Shown: in pieces, positions 1-4,426 of the stretch
Layout: the number at the start of each line of letters is the position of its first letter
Numbering within the stretch: position 1 is the first letter of the stretch
Origin: UBA11524 sp034104265
Lineage (GTDB): Bacteria > Bacillota > Clostridia > Christensenellales > Aristaeellaceae
Length of the DNA stretch: 6,923 bases
Direction: 5' to 3'
NCBI GenBank assembly: GCA_034104265.1
Contig: JAXEEE010000100.1
Location: 1 to 6,923, forward strand
Notes under the pieces: model-generated
Databases searched by the model: none
Seen by the model: the letters and a program-made list of their open reading frames with translations, nothing else
Told to the model about the DNA's origin: nothing
Position numbers and translations under genes: made by a program

Positions 1-10
1 TGCAAGGCTC

Positions 11-60
11 CCCCTATCCGTCACGGCAGCTGCCGTGACACCTTCCCCTCCGGGGAAGGG
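11..60 (+). repeat. Dispersed palindromic intergenic repeat, copy 1
   Basis: This copy has the outline ATCCG-(variable palindrome)-CACCTTCCCC-(3 nt)-GGGGAAGG, which recurs at 3641-3681, 3749-3789 and, inverted, at 6612-6655. Here the variable centre is a perfect 20-bp palindrome (20-39, arms GTCACGGCAG and CTGCCGTGAC). The second hairpin has arms CCTTCCCC (41-48) and GGGGAAGG (52-59) around a 3-nt loop. Similar short double-hairpin repeats are abundant in intergenic DNA of gut Firmicutes. Whether they act as RNA structures, MITE-like elements or neither cannot be told from the sequence. Confidence 0.7.
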
Positions 61-270
61 GGCTGGGGTGGTCGCGCTCGGGCGGGGCGCCCCTGCGGTC
101 GCCCCGCTTCGCCCATACTTGCGCCCTTCGACATGGTCGAGAGAGGCGGCGACCTCCTACGGAGGCCGACGGAGGCTACTCAGGCTCCTCCGGCCATGCA
201 CCGTTGCGGAGAACCGTGCCATTCCTGACCTGTCCCTCCAAGCCAACCGACAAGCCGCGTCGTACTCGAC
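61..270. other. Gene-free intergenic DNA
   Basis: I see no gene with a ribosome binding site or recognisable protein here. Short open frames exist on both strands but are GC-rich and low in complexity. Two small perfect hairpins are visible: TCGAC-ATG-GTCGA at 128-140 and CCTCC-TAC-GGAGG at 153-165. A GGGTGG string near 64-70 only loosely recalls the T-box core and lacks the rest of that motif. Confidence 0.5.
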
Positions 271-564
271 AGGCCCACCATCCTGCACGCAACGAGGGCG
301 GCCCACCGGTGCCGCCCGGCCGCCAGCGGACAACAGGCACAGCACCTAAAGTCGCTCCAAGCCGCCCCCGCGAGGAAGCAATTAGCCTCGCCCAGCAAGA
401 GGTTACTCCCTCAAGCCAAGCGACGAGGGGCCCGGGGGCAGCCATGGTGCTGTCTCGGATTGGCTTCCACCGGTCGCCCTTTGGTTCTTTCCCGCGAGAG
501 GGAAAGAACGCCCCGCACATCCGCCGATGAGCAAAGGAACCCCGCGCCCAGCAGGCGCAGCCAA
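271..564. repeat. 294-bp tandem repeat, unit 1
   Basis: Positions 271-516 align without gaps to 565-810, with 23 mismatches by hand count (about 91% identity). The 48 bp after that (517-564) also resemble the sequence after unit 2, so the period is 294 bp. Conserved parts include a GC-rich block (291-331) and a C-rich block (about 361-377). The most conserved part is the end, with a perfect hairpin at 484-509 (arms GTTCTTTCCC and GGGAAAGAAC, loop GCGAGA). A smaller hairpin GCGCC/GGCGC lies at 544-558. Because 294 is a multiple of three, both units keep the same reading frames, which produces apparent minus-strand ORFs. I find no protein family in them. Confidence 0.88.
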
Positions 565-858
565 AGGCCCACCACCTCGCGCGCAACGAGGGCGGCCCAC
601 CGGTGCCGCCCGGCCGCCAGCGGACTACAAACATAACACCTTAAGGCGTTCCAAGCCGCCCCCGCGAGGAAGCCAATAGCCTCGCACAGGACGAGGTCCC
701 GCCCTCAAGCCAAGCGGCGAGGGGGCCGGGGGCAGCCATGGTGCTGTCTCGGATTGGCTGCCACCGGTCGCCCTTTGGTTCTTTCCCGCGAGAGGGAAAG
801 AACGCCCCGCTTGCCCGCGCCACGGGCAAAAGCCCCCGCGCCTCACAGGCGCGAAAAA
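565..858. repeat. 294-bp tandem repeat, unit 2
   Basis: This is the second copy of the tandem pair, ending about 75 bp before the pheT start. The 3' part (from about 689) is closest to unit 1, including the hairpin at 778-803. The stretch 596-650 has diverged most, so the duplication is not very recent. The match to unit 1 is gap-free to 810 and then decays. The stem-loop at 837-853 still corresponds to the one at 544-558 in unit 1. The exact right boundary is uncertain. Confidence 0.85.
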
Positions 859-904
859 TTCCACCCGTCCCGGCGGGCAGGAAAACCCTGCGCCTTTCGG
901 CGCA
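778..904 (+). promoter_or_regulatory. Run of stem-loops in the pheT leader
   Basis: Six inverted repeats follow one another directly upstream of pheT. They are 778-803 (10-bp arms), 811-829 (TTGCCCG/CGGGCAA), 837-853 (CGCGCCT/AGGCGCG), 864-877 (CCCG/CGGG), 877-891 (GCAGG/CCTGC) and 889-904 (TGCGCC/GGCGCA). The last two share bases 889-891, so they cannot form together in full. The final stem ends 12 nt before the Shine-Dalgarno sequence. No T-tract follows any stem, so these are not simple intrinsic terminators, and I do not see the conserved core of a T-box. A role in RNA stability or attenuation is possible but unproven. The first stem belongs to the tandem repeat. Confidence 0.45.
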
Positions 905-933
905 ACAAACGATAACAAGAGGAGGTATCTCCC

Positions 934-3327
934 ATGAAAATTCCCATGCAATGGATCAACGCCTACGCGCCCATCAACGTGGACGCGGAAACCTACCAGA
1001 ACAAGATGATCATGATCGGCAACGGCGTCGAAGGCTACGAGGCGGTCGGCGGTGAGGTCGAGGGCGTGGTCGTGGGCCGGGTGCTCACCTGTGTGGATCA
1101 CCCCAACTCCGACCACCTGCACATCACCACCGTGGACGTGGGCGAGGCTGAGCCCCTGCACATCGTCTGCGGCGCACCCAACTGCCGTGCCGGTATCCTC
1201 ACCCCCGTGGCCAAGGTGGGCGCGCGCCTGCCCGGCGGCGTGAAGATCAAGAAGGGCAAGATGCGCGGCGAGCTGAGCGAGGGCATGCTTTGCTCTGCCG
1301 ATGAGCTGGGTGTGCCGGTGGAGCTGTATCCCTCCTGCGGCGCGGCAGGCATCCTGGAGTTCACCGAGGACTACCCCGTGGGCAGCGACGTGAAGCCCAT
1401 CCTGGGCATTGACGATACGGTCATGGACTTCGAGGTGCTGGCCAACCGCCCCGACTGCCTGAGCGTCTGGGGCATCGCCCGGGAGACTGCTGTGGCCCTG
1501 GGCACCACCTTCACCAAGCCGGAGATCACCGTGAAGGAGACCGGCGGCGACATTCACGATTACGTCCAGGTGGATGTGGAGGACACCGACCTGTGCCCCC
1601 GCTACATCGCCCGGGTGATCAAGGACGTGCGCGTGGGCCCCTCCCCCATGTGGCTGCGCAAGTACCTCCACGGCGCAGGCATGCGCTCCATCAACAACGT
1701 GGTGGATATCACCAACTTCATCATGCTGGAAACCGGCCATCCCATGCACGCCTTTGACCTGGATATGGTGGAGGGCCGCCACATCATCGTGCGCAAGGCC
1801 GTGGAGGGCGAGCATATCACCACCCTGGACGGCAAGGAGCATCCGCTGACTGCGGGCCAGCTGGTCATCTGCGACGCGAAGAAGCCCTCCTGCGTGGCGG
1901 GCATCATGGGCGGCGAGGAGTCCGAGATCACCGAGCGCACCCACACCATGATGTTCGAGTGCGCGGTGTTCGACCGTGCCGCCACCCGCGTCACCAGCCG
2001 CGCCCTGGGCATCCGCACCGAGTCCTCCGGCCGGTTCGAGAAGGGCGTGTCCGTCAAGACCGCCATGGAGGCCATGGAGCGCGCCTGCCAGATGGTGAAC
2101 GAGCTGGATGCGGGCGACGTGGTGTCCGGCGTCATCGACATCTATCCCAATCCTGCCCAGGAGCAGGTCATCACCGCCTCCTGCCAGCGCATCGCCCGCC
2201 GCACCGGCGTGGACATCCCCGCCGAGGACATCGAGCGCATCCTGCGGGAGTTGCACTTCGGCGTCACCCGCGACGGCGATCAGCTGACCGTCACCGTGCC
2301 GGATTACCGCCAGGATGTGGACGGCGAGGCCGACCTGAGCGAGGAAGCCCTGCGCGTCTACGGCTACGACAAGATCCCCTCCACGCTCCTGCGGGGCGAA
2401 ACCACCCCCGGCGGCCGCTCCGCCCGGATGCGCCTGAAGGACAGCGTCAGCCGGGTGCTGACCGGCATGGGCTTCTATGAGATCATGAACTTCTCCTTCG
2501 TCAGCCCCCGTCAGGTGGAGAAGCTGGGCCTGGAGGCAGGCGATCCCCGGCTGAACCTGCTGCCCATCCGCAATCCCCTGGGCGAGGATACCTCCGTCAT
2601 GCGCACCACCCTGGCGCCGGACATGCTCACCACCCTGGCGCTGAACATGAACCACGGCAACGAGGAGGCCCGGCTCTACGAGGTGGCGGCGGTGTTCGAC
2701 CCCGATCACCGCACGAGCGAGAACCTGCCCACCGAAACCCAGAAGCTCTGTCTGGGCCTGTACGGCAAGGACGCGGACTTCTACACCCTGCGGGGCGTGG
2801 TGGAGAAGCTGCTGGGCTACCTGGGCATCGGCACGGTGGTGGTGGCCGGCGGCGAGAACTACCTGCATCCGGGCCGCAAGGCGCAGCTGATGGCCGGCGA
2901 CGCGGTGGTCTGCACCCTGGGCGAGGTGCATCCCGACGTGCGGGAGCGCTTCGACATGCCTGCCCGGGCGTACATCGCGGAGCTGGATCTGGAGCAGATT
3001 GCGGCCCTGCGTCAGCCCATGGGCGACGTGAAGCCCATGCCCCGCTACCCCGCCGTCACCCGCGACCTGTCCCTGGTCATGGCGGAAAGCACGCAGGTGG
3101 GCCCGCTGCTGCGGGATATGGCCGAGGCCGCCGGGAAGATCCTGGAGGATGCCCGCATGTTTGACGTGTACCGCTCCGCCCTGCTGGGTGCGGACAGGAA
3201 GTCCGTGGCGTTCTCCTTCGTGTTCCGCGGCGCGGATCATACCCTGACCGAGGCGGAGATCACCAAGGCCATGGAGAAGGTGCAGAAGGTCGCTGCCGAG
3301 AAGTACAACGCCGTCATCCGCGCATAA
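934..3327 (+). CDS. pheT: Phenylalanyl-tRNA synthetase beta subunit
   Basis: The product is the beta chain of the cytoplasmic (alpha-beta)2 enzyme that charges tRNA-Phe. Beta carries tRNA-binding and editing domains, while catalysis lies in alpha (PheS). At 797 residues it is full length for the bacterial family. Domains in order are an N-terminal segment and EMAP/OB-fold tRNA-binding domain (about 40-150), a B3/B4 editing domain (about 222-372, with the typical INNVVDITNF...HPMHAFD stretch and GIMGGE), and B5 (about 408-485, PDYRQDV...VYGYDKIP). A catalytic-like core (about 496-700) and a C-terminal ferredoxin-fold anticodon-binding domain (about 702-796, PRYPAVTRDLS) complete it. The ATG is preceded by AAGAGGAGG (917-925) at ideal spacing. 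pheS normally sits immediately upstream, but here more than 900 bp of repeat DNA does. No terminator follows until 3893-3930. Confidence 0.97.
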   Translation: MKIPMQWINAYAPINVDAETYQNKMIMIGNGVEGYEAVGGEVEGVVVGRVLTCVDHPNSDHLHITTVDVGEAEPLHIVCGAPNCRAGILTPVAKVGARLPGGVKIKKGKMRGELSEGMLCSADELGVPVELYPSCGAAGILEFTEDYPVGSDVKPILGIDDTVMDFEVLANRPDCLSVWGIARETAVALGTTFTKPEITVKETGGDIHDYVQVDVEDTDLCPRYIARVIKDVRVGPSPMWLRKYLHGAGMRSINNVVDITNFIMLETGHPMHAFDLDMVEGRHIIVRKAVEGEHITTLDGKEHPLTAGQLVICDAKKPSCVAGIMGGEESEITERTHTMMFECAVFDRAATRVTSRALGIRTESSGRFEKGVSVKTAMEAMERACQMVNELDAGDVVSGVIDIYPNPAQEQVITASCQRIARRTGVDIPAEDIERILRELHFGVTRDGDQLTVTVPDYRQDVDGEADLSEEALRVYGYDKIPSTLLRGETTPGGRSARMRLKDSVSRVLTGMGFYEIMNFSFVSPRQVEKLGLEAGDPRLNLLPIRNPLGEDTSVMRTTLAPDMLTTLALNMNHGNEEARLYEVAAVFDPDHRTSENLPTETQKLCLGLYGKDADFYTLRGVVEKLLGYLGIGTVVVAGGENYLHPGRKAQLMAGDAVVCTLGEVHPDVRERFDMPARAYIAELDLEQIAALRQPMGDVKPMPRYPAVTRDLSLVMAESTQVGPLLRDMAEAAGKILEDARMFDVYRSALLGADRKSVAFSFVFRGADHTLTEAEITKAMEKVQKVAAEKYNAVIRA

Positions 3328-3330
3328 CCC

Positions 3331-3600
3331 CACGGGATCGCGCCAGCGTAGAACGGGTCAAGGGGCGCAGATTGGACAAACTCCAAGGAACGCGCCAGCG
3401 AAAATGGGTCAAGGGGCGAAGCTCCTTGCGCAGGTGCAGGGGCGGCGTTAGCCCCTGCGCAGGTCTGGGCGGCAGCCCAGGCGCAGCACAAGGGAGCAAC
3501 AAAAAAGGAACGAAAAGAAGCCAGAGTTTCCGAGCAGGCGCCGAAGGCCGCCCGCGTTGGAAACGGCAGATTGAGTCAACTCCACGGGATCGCGCCGGTG
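3331..3600 (+). repeat. Mosaic of intergenic repeat modules (A and B), left copy
   Basis: This gene-free stretch after pheT is built of reused modules. A GGGATCGCGCCAGCG-like block occurs at 3334-3348, 3388-3400 and 3586-3600, and GGGTCAAGGGGCG at 3355-3367 and 3406-3418. Module A (3383-3483) carries three consecutive hairpins. They are 3411-3427 (AAGGGGC/GCTCCTT, one G-U pair), 3436-3458 (GCAGGGGC/GCCCCTGC) and 3465-3480 (CTGGGC/GCCCAG, loop GGCA). Module B includes AGAGTTTCCGAGC (3523-3535) and GGAAACGGCAGATT (3559-3572). Modules A and B recur in inverted orientation at 6681-6847. I see no protein-coding signal. Confidence 0.8.
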
Positions 3601-3607
3601 TACCTAC

Positions 3608-3715
3608 CAGGTTCCGAGAGTGCACAGGACATGACCTCATCCGGCCTCGCTGCGCTCGGCCACCTTCCCCAAAGGGGAAGGCTGTGGCGACGCAGTCCGC
3701 CCGCGTAGGAAACGG
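3608..3715 (+). repeat. 108-bp tandem repeat, unit 1 (module C)
   Basis: This unit is nearly identical to 3716-3823 at an offset of exactly 108 bp. It contains the dispersed-repeat core: CATCCGGCCTCGCTGCGCTC, then CACC and a perfect hairpin (CCTTCCCC 3663-3670, loop AAA, GGGGAAGG 3674-3681). It ends in CCGCCCGCGTAGGAAACGGC, which also recurs at about 3549-3567 and 3805-3823. Differences from unit 2 lie mainly in the first 20 bases. It is probably part of the untranslated 3' region of the pheT transcript. Confidence 0.87.
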
Positions 3716-3823
3716 CAGGTTCGCGTACTGCAGAGGACCTGACCTCATCCGACCTCGCTGCGCTCGGCCACCTTCCCCAAAGGGGAAGGCTGTGGAGACG
3801 CAGTCCGCCCGCGTTGGAAACGG
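3716..3823 (+). repeat. 108-bp tandem repeat, unit 2 (module C)
   Basis: This is the second member of the tandem pair, with the same core and hairpin (CCTTCCCC 3771-3778, loop AAA, GGGGAAGG 3782-3789). A start of a third unit (CAGGCTCGCG, 3824-3833) breaks off where the C-rich stretch begins. An inverted copy of the core lies at 6612-6661, beyond the perR operon. Confidence 0.87.
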
Positions 3824-3836
3824 CAGGCTCGCGCAA

Positions 3837-3866
3837 CCCCCAACGCCCCCTTTCACCCCCTTCCCC
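3837..3866 (-). other. G-quadruplex motif on the minus strand
   Basis: On the minus strand four guanine runs of 4, 5, 5 and 5 bases are separated by loops of 2, 5 and 4 bases, which fits the canonical G-quadruplex pattern. On the plus strand this is part of a C-rich, G-poor tract (about 3834-3909). Such a tract in the RNA could also serve as a Rho-loading site ahead of the terminator at 3893. Both readings are inference from composition. Confidence 0.5.
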
Positions 3867-3892
3867 GTCCTACAGAAATCATCCCATCCCCC

Positions 3893-3930
3893 GTCCGTCC
3901 ACACCCCCCGGTGCGGACGGACATTTTTTT
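3893..3930 (+). terminator. Intrinsic terminator upstream of perR
   Basis: The stem GTCCGTCC (3893-3900) pairs with GGACGGAC (3915-3922). The loop can extend the stem by CACC (3902-3905) with GGTG (3910-3913) across one A-C mismatch. It is followed by A and seven T residues (3924-3930). It is well placed to stop transcription coming from pheT and isolates the promoter that begins 22 bp downstream. Confidence 0.85.
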
Positions 3931-3952
3931 CATCCCCTGCATGAAATTTTCC

Positions 3953-3982
3953 TTGACAGCCACCCCCTCCCAAGCCTATAAT
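3953..3982 (+). promoter_or_regulatory. Sigma-A promoter of the perR operon
   Basis: A perfect -35 hexamer TTGACA (3953-3958) and a perfect -10 hexamer TATAAT (3977-3982) are separated by 18 bp. The predicted transcription start is near 3989, giving a leader of about 30 nt before the perR ATG. A promoter this strong is the kind normally held in check by a repressor. Confidence 0.9.
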
Positions 3983-3999
3983 CAGTACAGAGTCCTGAT
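3981..3999. promoter_or_regulatory. Candidate operator overlapping the -10 and start site
   Basis: The inverted repeat ATCAG (3981-3985) and CTGAT (3995-3999) has a 9-nt spacer and is centred on 3990, at the expected transcription start. A repressor bound here would block initiation, and PerR autoregulation is known in several Firmicutes. The sequence does not match the B. subtilis PerR box (TTATAATnATTATAA) well, and five-base arms can occur by chance, so this is only a candidate. Confidence 0.35.
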
Positions 4000-4018
4000 A
4001 GCAAAAGAAGGCGTTCCC

Positions 4019-4408
4019 ATGACGAAGCAGCGCAATTCCCGGCAGCGCCAGATCGTGTACGAGGCGGTCATGGCGCGCAGCGATCATCCCACGGCGGATC
4101 AGATCTACCTGGACGTCCGCGCCCGGGACGATAAAATCAGCCGGGGAACCGTGTACCGCAACCTGGGCCTCCTGGCCCGCAACGGGCAGATCACCCACGT
4201 GAAGGTGCCCTCCGCCGACCGCTACGACCAGCGGCTGGACAAGCACTACCACCTGTTCTGTACCCGGTGCGGCAGGGTCTTCGACGCGCCCGTTCCCTAC
4301 CGGGAGATCTTCGACGCGCAGGTCGCGGAGGAAACAGGCTTTGAAATCACCCGCCACCGGATGATTTTTGAAGGCGTCTGCCCGGAATGCAGGCAGAACC
4401 CGGAATGA
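4019..4408 (+). CDS. perR: PerR-type peroxide-sensing repressor (Fur family)
   Basis: This is a 129-residue Fur-family regulator, predicted to be a dimeric cytoplasmic repressor inactivated by metal-catalysed oxidation by H2O2. The N-terminal winged helix includes SRGTVYRNLGLL (41-52) as recognition region. Structural zinc ligands are C81, C84, C121 and C124. The regulatory metal set typical of PerR is present: H23 (HPTAD), D70, H76 and H78 (HYH), and D89. By alignment from memory, D89 matches PerR Asp104, where Fur and Zur usually have Glu, which favours PerR. The chosen ATG has AGAAGG at 4006-4011; a longer frame upstream would run through the promoter and is rejected. The N terminus is about 15 residues shorter than in B. 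subtilis PerR. It is followed after 18 bp by the redox gene, so the two are probably co-transcribed. Confidence 0.85.
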   Translation: MTKQRNSRQRQIVYEAVMARSDHPTADQIYLDVRARDDKISRGTVYRNLGLLARNGQITHVKVPSADRYDQRLDKHYHLFCTRCGRVFDAPVPYREIFDAQVAEETGFEITRHRMIFEGVCPECRQNPE

Positions 4409-4426
4409 AACAAACGGAGGTATCGT

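Noticed and set aside
62..78. T-box-like GGGTGG string upstream of pheT
   Set aside because: It lacks the ACCGCG part of the T-box core, a specifier stem and a following terminator, and lies more than 850 bp from pheT inside repeat DNA.
176..634. 152-codon minus-strand ORF spanning both 294-bp units
   Set aside because: It persists because the repeat period is a multiple of three. It has only a weak AAGGTG before the ATG, repeated low-complexity sequence and no known domain. Repeat-derived ORFs like this are commonly spurious.
625..3333. 902-codon open frame antisense to pheT
   Set aside because: It mirrors pheT on the opposite strand and arises from the high GC at third codon positions. 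The product is His/Gly/Ala-rich without a recognisable domain, while pheT is certain.
3331..3823. CRISPR array
   Set aside because: Repeats are 108 bp units with near-identical content and no unique spacers of regular size, and no cas genes are present.
3911..4018. Upstream extension of the perR frame
   Set aside because: It would start inside the terminator and cross the consensus promoter. The ATG at 4019 has a good ribosome binding site and fits the family's N terminus.
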